Source of the DNA: Betaproteobacteria bacterium
Lineage (GTDB): Bacteria > Pseudomonadota > Gammaproteobacteria > Burkholderiales > Ga0077523
Length of the DNA: 64,000 nt
Assembly: GCA_016713305.1 (NCBI GenBank)
Contig: JADJPK010000005.1
Location: 434,001-498,000, forward strand
Reading direction: 5' to 3'
Part shown: positions 53,029 through 61,350 of the stretch, piece by piece
Numbering within the stretch: position 1 is the stretch's first letter
Layout of the letters: each line of letters starts with the position of its first letter
Translations under genes and position numbers: made by a program
Notes under the pieces: generated by a model
What the model saw: only the letters and a program-made list of their open reading frames with translations
Databases searched by the model: none
What the model was told of the DNA's origin: nothing

Positions 53029-53136
53029 GTCCGTCAAGACGTCAAGGTCGCCATGGGGCAGGGCGCGCCCATGCCGAAAATTGGCACTCTTAGACTGGTG
53101 TGAGGTCCCGGGATAGCCGGGTGCCGAGCGGGACGA

Positions 53137-53994
53137 TCAGACCAGTTCGGATTCCTGCAGCGACCGCAGCCGCCCCAGAACGCCCGCTTCCTCCTCGGGA
53201 GGAAATCCATAGGGGAACAGCGTGTGGGTCTTGTTCGTCAGGTCCAGCTTTCCCGCGTACTGGTGAAGCCCCTCGGAAATCGATTCAAAACTGACGCAGA
53301 GCAGCACGGCCGGAGCGTTGACCCGCCGGTTGAGGCGTTCCGGGCCGATGACATCGAACTTCAGCGCCCGGCGATAGAAGATGACGTGCCTGGGATTGAC
53401 TTCGATGACGGCACAGTCGTAGCCGCGTACCTTGTAGGCGAACAGGTACGCCGTGTGGAACAGCGCAGCCAGAATGGGTTTCGAGGAGGCCTCCGTATCG
53501 ACGGCAAGCCGTGTGAACTCGCAGATCCTGGCGCCGGCATCCCGCAACTTCTCGAGTTCCTCTCCGTAGAGATCGTCGGCGCCGAGTCTGCCAGACTCGG
53601 AAGTATCCAGTCTGATGCCTACGGTGCCGACCACAACTCCTTGACTATAGGCGACAAATGTCGTCAGTTGCGGGTCTGCTTCGGTGGGCGTGCTCGGCGT
53701 CTCGTATCCGCGATGGCTGTACCGCCGCTGGACCAGCGCTCCGGCGTCATAAAGTGCCCTGGACCGAGCCAGCCGCACCTTGAACACACTCGGATCGGCT
53801 CGTTCGCCAAGGCGGCGGTCAAGCTGTTCCGTGGCGAGTTCGCCCACCGGAAACGGTTTTCCGTCGAAAACGATCAGGCGGTTGTCATCCATCAACCCGG
53901 CGGGCGTGTCCGGGTCGCTCGTCCGTTCCCGGCCGGGCTGGGTGGCCGATTCCTGCCTAAGGGAATCGATGGTCTTTCGAATCGAGGGTTCCAT
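53137..53994 (-). CDS. FeeM-like N-acyl amino acid synthase (exosortase-linked acyltransferase)
   Basis: Acyltransferase of the FeeM/GNAT fold, 285 residues from ATG 53994; a GTG at 54078 is a less likely start. The first 70 residues are polar and probably flexible. The core has FKVRLARSRALYDAGALVQRR, TTFVAYSQGVVVGTVGIRLD, LYGEELEKLRDAGARICEFTRLAVD, LAALFHTAYLFAYKVRGYDCAVIEVNPRHVIFYRRALKFDVIGPE (recognised by EVNPRHVIFYRRALKF) and RVNAPAVLL. FeeM-type enzymes load long acyl chains from acyl carrier protein onto amino acids. Published work links such genes to PEP-CTERM/exosortase loci, and here the gene faces away from the XrtA operon with about 430 bases between their start codons. The amino acid used is unknown. 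Confidence 0.75.
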   Translation of the reverse strand: MEPSIRKTIDSLRQESATQPGRERTSDPDTPAGLMDDNRLIVFDGKPFPVGELATEQLDRRLGERADPSVFKVRLARSRALYDAGALVQRRYSHRGYETPSTPTEADPQLTTFVAYSQGVVVGTVGIRLDTSESGRLGADDLYGEELEKLRDAGARICEFTRLAVDTEASSKPILAALFHTAYLFAYKVRGYDCAVIEVNPRHVIFYRRALKFDVIGPERLNRRVNAPAVLLCVSFESISEGLHQYAGKLDLTNKTHTLFPYGFPPEEEAGVLGRLRSLQESELV

Positions 53995-54206
53995 GCGCTT
54001 GTTCTGCGTCAACCACTTCCAGCTGGGACGGGGCAATCTCCTGTTTGAGCACCATGCCGGATTATCTCTCCAATGCACAGGCGCAGCGAGTTCCTGATCG
54101 GCGAGCGTCCCGCGATGCGCGATTTCCTGTGCTTCGAGACATCGGAGCAGGGACAGCCGGGAATGTACGCGCCTGCATAGAGGTCTTATCGGTCAATTCG
54201 CAAAAA

Positions 54207-54219
54207 AATCAATATGTGC
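54207..54219 (+). promoter_or_regulatory. Possible IHF site upstream of the XrtA operon
   Basis: AATCAATATGTGC fits WATCAA-N4-TTR except at one position, within an A-rich stretch (CAAAAAAATCAA) about 22 bases upstream of the sigma-54 promoter. Confidence 0.4.
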
Positions 54220-54241
54220 CGGGGATTGCTGGAAAGTTTCG

Positions 54242-54257
54242 TGGCATATGCGTTGCT
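54242..54257 (+). promoter_or_regulatory. Sigma-54 promoter of the XrtA exopolysaccharide operon
   Basis: TGGCATATGCGTTGCT has GG (54243-54244) and GC (54255-54256) separated by 10 bases and matches the TGGCAC-N5-TTGC consensus at all but one core position. It lies about 165 bases before the first gene. Exosortase/PEP-CTERM systems are commonly controlled by the PrsK/PrsR pair, PrsR being a sigma-54 activator; no prsK or prsR is in the window. Confidence 0.85.
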
Positions 54258-54423
54258 TTCTGGGTGAGGCTCGAGTCCGATGCGCGTTCCATCTCCCTCT
54301 GCGGTGTGCCACTGTGCCGAACTGCCTGACCGGTCCATCCAGATCCTGCGAATCGGCGGGAATCCGATCGACGATCGAACATTGAGAGCATGAGTTCCAG
54401 AAACGAAATCTTGGAGGCAAGAC

Positions 54424-55053
54424 ATGTCGCGTGACGGCTGGATTCGTTCATTGTCCCTCTTGGTCGCCGGCATGGCGGTCGTGTCGGCCCTGGTCGGTTG
54501 CGCCACCGGGCCCAAGTATCCGCCTGCGCCTCGCGTTGCAGCATCCCCCGACTACAACTACGTGATCGGGCCGGGAGACAACGTCAATTTCATTGTCTGG
54601 CGAAATCCCGATCTCTCGCAGGCTGTCCCCGTGCGTCCCGATGGCCGCATCACCGTGCCCCTCGTGGAAGACCTTCCCGCCCTGGGCAAGACGCCGACGC
54701 AATTGGCGCGGGACATGGAGAAGGCACTCTCGAAGTACATTCGCGACCCCATCGTCACGGTGATCGTGACGAATTTCGTCGGGCCCTACAGCGAGCAGAT
54801 TCGTGTTGTGGGGGAAGCCGCCAGGCCGCAAGCCCTGCCGTATCGCCAGAACATGACCATGCTGGATCTGATGATCATGGTCGGGGGTATCACCGACTTT
54901 GCCGATGGCAATCGTGCCGTGCTTCTGCGCACTTCCGACGGAGGCAAGCTCTACAACGTGCGTCTCAAGGATCTTGTCCGACGTGGCGATCTGTCCGCCA
55001 ACGTCGATGTGAAGCCAGGTGACGTCCTCGTGATTCCTCAAAGCTGGTTCTGA
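54424..55053 (+). CDS. XrtA-system exopolysaccharide export lipoprotein (Wza-like)
   Basis: Outer-membrane polysaccharide export protein of 209 residues. A lipoprotein signal (LVAGMAVVSALVGC, lipobox VGC at about 24-26) is followed by the poly-export domain (YNYVIGPGDNVNFIVWRNPDLSQ, split as IGPGDNVNFIVWRNPDL, then VPVRPDGRITVPLVEDL) and one SLBB-type domain (IRVVGEAARPQALPYRQNMT, DLMIMVGGITDFADGN). It is shorter than Wza, as usual for the XrtA set. The ribosome site TTGGAGG precedes ATG 54424. First gene of the operon behind the sigma-54 promoter. Confidence 0.93.
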   Translation: MSRDGWIRSLSLLVAGMAVVSALVGCATGPKYPPAPRVAASPDYNYVIGPGDNVNFIVWRNPDLSQAVPVRPDGRITVPLVEDLPALGKTPTQLARDMEKALSKYIRDPIVTVIVTNFVGPYSEQIRVVGEAARPQALPYRQNMTMLDLMIMVGGITDFADGNRAVLLRTSDGGKLYNVRLKDLVRRGDLSANVDVKPGDVLVIPQSWF

Positions 55054-55103
55054 CCTGGGATGCTGTCGGACCGGAATTCCCTTAACGTCAGGGTGAATCG
55101 ACC

Positions 55104-56684
55104 GTGAACGTGATTTTTCAGGAAGCCCTCGACTATCTTCGCGGGATGTGGCGGCGGCGTCTGATCGGACTGGCTGCGGCCTGGGTGGTGGCCATCGCGG
55201 GACTCGTGGCACTGGCCGTGGCGCCGGACAAGTATCAAGCCTCGGCTCGTGTATTCGTGGACACGCAGTCCGTGCTGAAGCCACTGATGTCCGGTCTCGC
55301 CGTACAGCCCAACGTGGAGCAGCAGGTGCGCATGCTGAGCAGAACCCTGCTCAGCCGGCCCAACGTCGACAAGCTGATCCGCATGGCGGATCTGGATCTG
55401 GACGTGAAGACACCCGAGCAGCGGGAGGCGCTGGTGGAACGCCTCATCAAGAATCTGAGCATTTCGGGCTCCCCTGGCGACAACCTATACACGATCAAGT
55501 ACGTGGATCAGAACACCGCGCGTGCCAAGCGGGTCGTGGACGCGCTGCTGACGATCTTCGTGGAGTCGGGGCTGGGCGGGAATCGCCGCGACACGCAGAA
55601 AGCGCAGCAGTTCATCGAGCAGCAGATCCAGGAATACGAGCGCAAGCTGCAGGAGGCCGAGCGTCGCCTCAAGGATTTCAAGCTTCGCAACCTCGAACAG
55701 ATGGGGGGAGGAAACGCGATCGAGACCATCGGCGGTCTCGAGGCGCAGCTCGCTACCACGAAGATCGACCTGCGGGCGGCAATGCAATCGAGAGACGCGC
55801 TCAAGAAGGAACTTGCCGGCGAAGAGCCTGTGCTCATGGGCGACCCGGATTTCGATACGAACGCAAAGTCCGGATCGACCATCTCCATCCCCGAAGTGGA
55901 CGGACGTATTTCCTCGCTGAAGAGCAAGCTGGATGAGCTGCTGCGGAATTTCACGGAGCAGCATCCGGATGTCGTCAGCACCAAGCGGCTGCTGGCCGAC
56001 CTTGAACGTGAACGCGAGCAGATCGTGGAAGAGCGGAAGAAATCTGCCCAGAGCGGCAAGAGGCCTGTCGCCAGGACTTTCAATCCCGACCGCAATCCGG
56101 TGTACCAGCAACTCAAGGTGTCTCTGGCGGATGCCGAGGCAAACGCTGCCGCATTGAGGGGCAAGGCGGATGAACTGCAGCGGCGCATCGAAGAAGTTCG
56201 TTCCCGTGCTCGCATGCGGCCCGAACTCGAGGAAGAACTCGTGCAGCTCAATCGGGACTACAACGTTCAGAAGAGCAACTACGACAATCTTCTGGGGCGG
56301 CGCGAATCGGCGATGATGACCGGTCAACTGGAACAGAGCGCTTCCGTCGCCGACTTCCGGATCATCGATCCCCCCCGCGTATCGAACAAGCCGGTCGCGC
56401 CCAATCGATTGCTTCTGCTTGGCGCGGTCGTGGGCGTTTCCCTCGGCGCAGGAGCCGTTGCCGCATTGGCGTACAGCCAGCTGTTCCCGGTATTCCATTC
56501 GCTGAAGGGCTTGAGGAAGGCGCTCCAGCGCCCCGTGCTCGGAGCGATATCCATGCAGGATGGCCCGTCCAGCCGCCGTCGCCGCCGCGTGTCCAATGTC
56601 GTCTTCTTCGGCGGATTGGCAGGACTGTTCGCGGCGTTTGGTTCGGCCCTGGTCTTCCTGATGTTCGTGGTCCGGGCAGTCTAG
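55104..56684 (+). CDS. XrtA-system polysaccharide chain-length determinant
   Basis: Inner-membrane Wzz-like protein of 526 residues, start GTG 55104. One membrane helix near the N-terminus (GLAAAWVVAIAGLVALAVAP, about 22-42), a Wzz domain (KYQASARVFVDTQSVLKPLM), a long periplasmic coiled coil (about 150-390; QFIEQQIQEYERKLQEAERR, then RGKADELQRRIEEVRSRARM), the conserved PEL-type end (FRIIDPPRVSNKPVAPNRLL) and two C-terminal hydrophobic segments. It controls chain length together with the tyrosine kinase encoded 9 bases downstream. Confidence 0.93.
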   Translation: MNVIFQEALDYLRGMWRRRLIGLAAAWVVAIAGLVALAVAPDKYQASARVFVDTQSVLKPLMSGLAVQPNVEQQVRMLSRTLLSRPNVDKLIRMADLDLDVKTPEQREALVERLIKNLSISGSPGDNLYTIKYVDQNTARAKRVVDALLTIFVESGLGGNRRDTQKAQQFIEQQIQEYERKLQEAERRLKDFKLRNLEQMGGGNAIETIGGLEAQLATTKIDLRAAMQSRDALKKELAGEEPVLMGDPDFDTNAKSGSTISIPEVDGRISSLKSKLDELLRNFTEQHPDVVSTKRLLADLEREREQIVEERKKSAQSGKRPVARTFNPDRNPVYQQLKVSLADAEANAAALRGKADELQRRIEEVRSRARMRPELEEELVQLNRDYNVQKSNYDNLLGRRESAMMTGQLEQSASVADFRIIDPPRVSNKPVAPNRLLLLGAVVGVSLGAGAVAALAYSQLFPVFHSLKGLRKALQRPVLGAISMQDGPSSRRRRRVSNVVFFGGLAGLFAAFGSALVFLMFVVRAV

Positions 56685-56693
56685 GAGATTCCG

Positions 56694-57785
56694 ATGAGCC
56701 TCATCGAACAAGCCGCACGCCGGCTCGAACAGCTCCGCGAGGCTGGAAGCCAGGTGGCCGGAAGCCTCGCTTATCCTGCCGAAAAAGCCGAATCCGGTCC
56801 CGAGCACGCCGAAGACGACATCATCGAGCGAGCCGCGCGAAAGATGCGCGAGCTGCGCGAACGCGAACCCGCCGAATCACCCGTCGGCAATGCGAGGCCG
56901 AACATCCCGGCCGAGCCTGCGATTTCGATTCCGGCTGCAGTCACCCCGGCGGAACAAGCCATCCAGGTGCGCACCGTTGCACCGTCTTCCGAGACGCCGA
57001 GTTCGCCAGCGGTCAAGCGTGAAGCGACGGACGGAGCCGGCTCCGGAAAGAAATCGCGTGCTGTGGAGATCGACTTCGATCGGATCCGAGAGAAAGGACT
57101 TCTGACTCCGGATCAGGCTCAGTCGAGACTGGCGAACGAACTGCGAGTGATCAAGCGTCCGATCATCAACAATTGCGCCGCCAAGGGGGCCACGCCAGTC
57201 AAGTTCGCAAGACGCATCATGGTCACCAGCGCGCTGCCTGGCGAAGGAAAGAGTTTCATATCCATGAATCTCGCCTTGAGCATCGCCATGGAACGTGACA
57301 GCACGGTCTTGCTGGTCGAGGGAGATCCCACGCGTCCGGCACTCGCGGAAATGCTGGGCATTCCGCCGTCCCGGGGGCTGATGGACCTCCTGGTCGATCC
57401 GAAGCTCGATGTTTCGGATGTCATGATGCGGACGAACCTCGGGCGGCTTTCCTTCATACCCGCGGGCACCCGGCATGAACATGCGACGGAACTGCTCGCC
57501 AGTTCCGTGATGGAGAAGCTGGTCGAACAGCTCTACGAGCGCTATCCGGATCGCATCATTCTCTTCGACTCTCCGCCTTTGCTGGCCGCCCCGGAGCCGC
57601 GGGTGCTTGCCCAGCACATGGGGCAGGTCGTGTACGTCGTCGAAGCCGAGCAGACGGCACAGAGCACCGTATCGGAGGCTCTTGCGAGCATCGAGGCGTG
57701 CCCGGTCGTCATGGCTGTGCTGAACAAGTCGTCCTCGAGGGACGAAGGGTACTACTACTCCTATTACTACTCTTCGGCTGAGTGA
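56694..57785 (+). CDS. XrtA-associated tyrosine autokinase (BY-kinase)
   Basis: Cytoplasmic bacterial tyrosine kinase of 363 residues, the separate-subunit type that works with the chain-length protein. An N-terminal helical segment (MSLIEQAARRLEQLREAG) and a Pro/Ala-rich linker precede the kinase. Walker A is TSALPGEGKSFISMNLAL at about 177-194. Walker A' reads VLLVEGDPTRP, where most relatives have VLLVDADxxRP. Walker B is RIILFDSPPLL. The C-terminal tyrosine cluster EGYYYSYYYSSAE is present, the usual autophosphorylation tail. It lies between the chain-length and outer-membrane genes. Confidence 0.92.
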   Translation: MSLIEQAARRLEQLREAGSQVAGSLAYPAEKAESGPEHAEDDIIERAARKMRELREREPAESPVGNARPNIPAEPAISIPAAVTPAEQAIQVRTVAPSSETPSSPAVKREATDGAGSGKKSRAVEIDFDRIREKGLLTPDQAQSRLANELRVIKRPIINNCAAKGATPVKFARRIMVTSALPGEGKSFISMNLALSIAMERDSTVLLVEGDPTRPALAEMLGIPPSRGLMDLLVDPKLDVSDVMMRTNLGRLSFIPAGTRHEHATELLASSVMEKLVEQLYERYPDRIILFDSPPLLAAPEPRVLAQHMGQVVYVVEAEQTAQSTVSEALASIEACPVVMAVLNKSSSRDEGYYYSYYYSSAE

Positions 57786-57788
57786 ATC

Positions 57789-59420
57789 GTGAAGCTCTTC
57801 CAGACCGGAGGGGTCGAGGCGGGGTGCGTACCGCGCGGGTCATGTGCCGGCGGTCAGGTTCCGTTTCCACAGACGCGCTGCGCGAAGGCAATCCAGATTC
57901 TGGCCCTCACCTCCGGCGCCGCTGCCCTTGCAGCTGCGGCCGCAACTGCGCACGGCGCCGAGTGGAAGCCCATCGCGCGCCTGAATCTGGGAGTGGTGAT
58001 CACGGACAACGTTCGTCTCGGGGGCGTGGGCGGGGCCGGTGGCGGCGGGAGCGATGTGATCCTCACCACCTCTCCGACCATCGGGCTGAGAGGGCAAGGG
58101 CGGCGGCTGACACTCTCCGCACTGTACAGTCCTGTCGTGCGAGGGTTCATCAACGAGTCCGCTCCGGAAACACTTGTCAACAATCTCAATGCCACAGCGC
58201 GCCTGGAAGCCGTCGAGAACTTCATGTTCGTCGATGCTCGTGCGTCCATCGTGCAGACGGAGGTGTCACCGTTCGGCGGAAGCACCAATGACGCGGCGCT
58301 GATCAACGTCAACCGGGTCGAATCCAGAACGCTCGGATTGTCGCCCTACATTCAAGGACGTTTTCCCGGCGGCGGGCAGTACCAGGTTCGCCACAACTTT
58401 CAGTACTCGACTTTCTCCACAGGCGCATTCTCGGATTCGACGTCCAATACCACGACGGCGAGAGCCCAGACTGCTCCCGGAACGCTCGTGGTGCCCTCGG
58501 TGGAGTACTCCCACTCCACGCGCGATTTCGCCTCGACGCGTGTCGCCACCTCGGACATCGCGCGCCTGCGTGCGACATTCGGCCTGAGCCCGGTCTTCTC
58601 GCCCTACGTCCACGCGGGATACGAAGACAACGAATATCGACTGTCCAAGATTTCGGGTCCGGTTTACGGCGGGGGTTTCTCGTGGAGACCCACCGAACGC
58701 ACACGTGTCTCGGCCAACATCGAGAAGCGGTTCTTCGGCACCAGCTATCAGATCGATGCCAATCATCGCTGGAGTCGGGCAAGTTTCGGTCTTCGCGCAT
58801 CCAAGGCGGAACAGATTCTTCCTGGGCTCGGAGGGAGCAACCTGGCGGTCAGCACCCGGGACCTCCTGGATCAGACGCTCCTGGCCTCCATTCCGGATGC
58901 GGTTGCCCGGGAGGCCGAGGTTGATCGGCTCATGCTCCAGGGAGGACTGCCCGAGAACACCAGTCTCTCCTCGGGGTTGCTGACGACGCGGATCACGCTG
59001 GTGGAGACCATCAATCCCAATCTTGTGCTGACGGGCAGGCGAGACACCCTCTCCATCGGATACACATGGTCGCGGCTGGAGTCGCTGAGCGACGCCGTGG
59101 CGACCGGCATTACCGATCCCTTCACCAACGCCGGGGTGATATTCCGGCGCGGATTCAGCATCAGTGAGAGTCACAAGCTGACGCAGCAGATCACCGTGGT
59201 CGGTGCATATTCGCACACGATCACGACTTCGCCACCGACCACGGGGCAACAGGCGGGCGTGGAGGCCTCTCAGGATTCCTATCGCCTGACCACGAGCTAT
59301 GCATTGACGCCCCGCACCCGGTTGTCCGGCGGAATCCGATATCAGCGTTTCACGTCCAACCAGGCCAACGACTTCCAGGAGAAGGCGGTGCTGGCGGATT
59401 TGACGCACACGTTCTACTGA
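57789..59420 (+). CDS. PEP-CTERM-system outer-membrane beta-barrel protein
   Basis: Predicted outer-membrane barrel of 543 residues (the family known as TIGR03016), start GTG 57789. The N-terminus has about 35 polar residues before the hydrophobic signal core (ILALTSGAAALAAAAATAHGA, cleavage before EWKPIAR), so a later start is possible. The mature protein is strand-rich with many Thr, Ser, Tyr and Arg: LNLGVVITDNVRLGGVGG, LSPYIQGRFPGGGQYQVRHNF, SIGYTWSRLESLSDAVATGI, and an aromatic C-terminus (LADLTHTFY) typical for barrel insertion. It is probably an export or attachment pore for the polysaccharide. It starts 3 bases after the kinase stop. Confidence 0.87.
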   Translation: MKLFQTGGVEAGCVPRGSCAGGQVPFPQTRCAKAIQILALTSGAAALAAAAATAHGAEWKPIARLNLGVVITDNVRLGGVGGAGGGGSDVILTTSPTIGLRGQGRRLTLSALYSPVVRGFINESAPETLVNNLNATARLEAVENFMFVDARASIVQTEVSPFGGSTNDAALINVNRVESRTLGLSPYIQGRFPGGGQYQVRHNFQYSTFSTGAFSDSTSNTTTARAQTAPGTLVVPSVEYSHSTRDFASTRVATSDIARLRATFGLSPVFSPYVHAGYEDNEYRLSKISGPVYGGGFSWRPTERTRVSANIEKRFFGTSYQIDANHRWSRASFGLRASKAEQILPGLGGSNLAVSTRDLLDQTLLASIPDAVAREAEVDRLMLQGGLPENTSLSSGLLTTRITLVETINPNLVLTGRRDTLSIGYTWSRLESLSDAVATGITDPFTNAGVIFRRGFSISESHKLTQQITVVGAYSHTITTSPPTTGQQAGVEASQDSYRLTTSYALTPRTRLSGGIRYQRFTSNQANDFQEKAVLADLTHTFY

Positions 59421-59429
59421 GGATCCTTC

Positions 59430-60486
59430 ATGTACGAGTCGTTCTATCGGCTATCCGGAAAGCCGTTCCAGTTGAGCCCGGACCCGGACTTCTACTATGA
59501 GAGCAGGGTCCACAAGCGTGCCTATGCCTATCTCGAGTACGGGCTCTATCAGGGTGAGGGTTTCATCGTCATCACAGAGGCAAGACCACGGTGGTTCGCA
59601 ACCTTCTCGCGCATCTCGATCAGACCAAGGTCGCCGCGGCTCACCTCGTGAGTACCATGCTCGACGCCGACGATCTGGTGCGATCGGTGTGCGCCGCGTT
59701 CGGACTCCCGACCAAGGGAACCGACAAGGGATCTCTGCTGGCCGACCTCGAGGAGTATCTCAAGTCGATCGCGTCGAAGGGGAAACGCGCGTTGCTCATC
59801 GTGGACGAGGCACAGAACCTTTCGCCCCGGGCCATCGAAGAACTGCGAATGCTTTCGAACTTCCAGGTGGGCGATCGCGCACTGTTGCAGAGCTTTCTCG
59901 TCGGGCAGCCGGAACTGCGTCGCATCATGCAGCACCACACGATGCAGCAGTTGCGTCAGAGAGTCATTGCGTCCTATCACCTGGGCCCTCTCGACCGGGA
60001 CGAGACGGAGCGATACATCGAGCATCGCCTGAAGCATGTCGGGTGGAAGGGCGACCCGAAAGTCGAGGGTGATGCCTACGAGGCGATCTACGCTTTCACC
60101 TCCGGTATTCCCCGCCGTATCAACCTCGTGTGCAACCGGCTGATGCTCGCCGGCTTCCTTCGCGATGCGCACAGTCTGACGGCCGCCGACGTGGAGGTGG
60201 TTGCCCAGGAACTCAGGAGGAATTGGGCGCCGTCATGCAGACCAGCGAAGGTTCCGGACCCGCGGCGGACAGCGTCGACAACCGTCTGGACGAACCTGGC
60301 GGCCATATCGGCGCAAGCGAAGGTATCGGCTCGGTCGAGAACGCCCTGGATGAACTGGGCGATCCCAGCCTGCACGGCCGGGTCGCGCGTCTGGAAAGGA
60401 CCCTTTCCTCACTTCTGCAGATGCTTCGCAAGATGGTGCACGTCATCGAACCGATCGCCAAGCAGGGTCCCCAGGTACGGCACTGA
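59430..60486 (+). pseudogene. XrtA-associated ATPase, P-loop deleted and second frameshift
   Basis: AAA-type ATPase of the XrtA locus (family TIGR03015, ExeA-like), here broken twice. Frame 1 gives MYESFYRLSGKPFQLSPDPDFYY to GEGFIVIT. The next frame starts GKTTVVRNLLAHLDQ at 59579, where GExGAGKTT is expected; only two bases (GA, 59577-59578) stand where about 15 should be, so about 13 bases of the Walker A loop are missing. Walker B (RALLIVDEAQNLSP) and IPRRINLVCNRLML are intact. A second break at about 60215-60217 (one base lost) moves the C-terminus to the frame ELGAVMQTSEGSG ... RVARLERTLSSLLQMLRK, ending at TGA 60484-60486. Restored length is about 356 residues. Confidence 0.85.
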
Positions 60487-60498
60487 GGAGCGCTTCGC

Positions 60499-61350
60499 AT
60501 GACCAGATCGACCACGGCGTTGCGGCCCAACGCTCTCAGCATCGATGTCGAGGACTACTTCCAGGTGTCCGCACTCGCTCCCTACATACCCAGATCCTCA
60601 TGGGACAGCATTCCGTGCCGGGTCGAGAGAAACCTGGACATCATCCTGGGACTTCTCGAACAGAGCGGAAACAAGGCAACGTTCTTCACCCTGGGATGGA
60701 TTGCTGAAAGACATCCTCAAGCCATCAGAAAGATCGTCCGGGCCGGGCATGAACTGGCAAGCCATGGGTTCGGGCATGAACGGGCTAGCGATCTGGACAG
60801 GGAACGCTTCTCCGCGGACATTCGCAAGGCGAAGGCCATTCTCGAGGATCTCTCGGGCAACGAGATCAAGGGCTACCGCGCACCCAGCTTCTCCATCGGA
60901 CTGAACAATCAGTGGGCATTCGATTGCATTGCCGAGGCGGGGTACCGGTACAGTTCCAGCATCTATCCCATTCGCCATGATCACTACGGCATTCCGGACG
61001 CGCCGCGTTTCACGTACGAGGTACGGCCGGGGCTGATGGAGATTCCGGTGACGACGTCGAGAGTCCTCAGCACCAATCTGCCGGCTGGCGGCGGGGGTTA
61101 TTTCCGCTTTCTCCCCTATGGCTTGTCCCGTTGGTTGATACGGCGGGTCAATCGCCTGGACAGGCAGCCGGCGATCTTCTACATGCACCCGTGGGAGGTG
61201 GATCCCGATCAGCCCCGGGTCCACGGCGTGAATGCGAAGACTCGTTTCCGCCACTACGTGAACTTGCGTCGAACAGTGCCCAGACTCAGACAACTGCTGG
61301 CGGATTTCCGCTGGGATCGCGTTGACCACGTTTTTCTCCCGCAGACATGA
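60499..61350 (+). CDS. XrtA-system polysaccharide deacetylase
   Basis: NodB-type deacetylase of 283 residues (family TIGR03006). Active-site motif 1 is SIDVEDYFQ at about 14-22, motif 2 the metal-binding HELASHGFGHERAS (His residues in SHGFGH), motif 3 IKGYRAPSFSIG, and later FYMHPWEVDPDQPR. It probably deacetylates sugar residues of the secreted polysaccharide; no signal peptide is visible, as in relatives. It starts 12 bases after the ATPase end and overlaps the FemAB gene by ATGA. Confidence 0.92.
   Translation: MTRSTTALRPNALSIDVEDYFQVSALAPYIPRSSWDSIPCRVERNLDIILGLLEQSGNKATFFTLGWIAERHPQAIRKIVRAGHELASHGFGHERASDLDRERFSADIRKAKAILEDLSGNEIKGYRAPSFSIGLNNQWAFDCIAEAGYRYSSSIYPIRHDHYGIPDAPRFTYEVRPGLMEIPVTTSRVLSTNLPAGGGGYFRFLPYGLSRWLIRRVNRLDRQPAIFYMHPWEVDPDQPRVHGVNAKTRFRHYVNLRRTVPRLRQLLADFRWDRVDHVFLPQT

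Larger units (their letters stand above)
53995..54423. other. Control region between the FeeM-like gene and the XrtA operon
   Basis: About 430 bases between divergent genes. It holds a sigma-54 promoter (54242-54257) and an IHF-like site (54207-54219) serving the XrtA operon. I see no comparable sigma-54 element facing the FeeM-like gene, and no small gene. Confidence 0.6.

Noticed and set aside
53029..53136. Terminator between mgtE and the FeeM-like gene
   Set aside because: Short inverted segments such as GGTCCCGGGA and GCCGGG are present, but none forms a convincing stem with a T-run on either strand.
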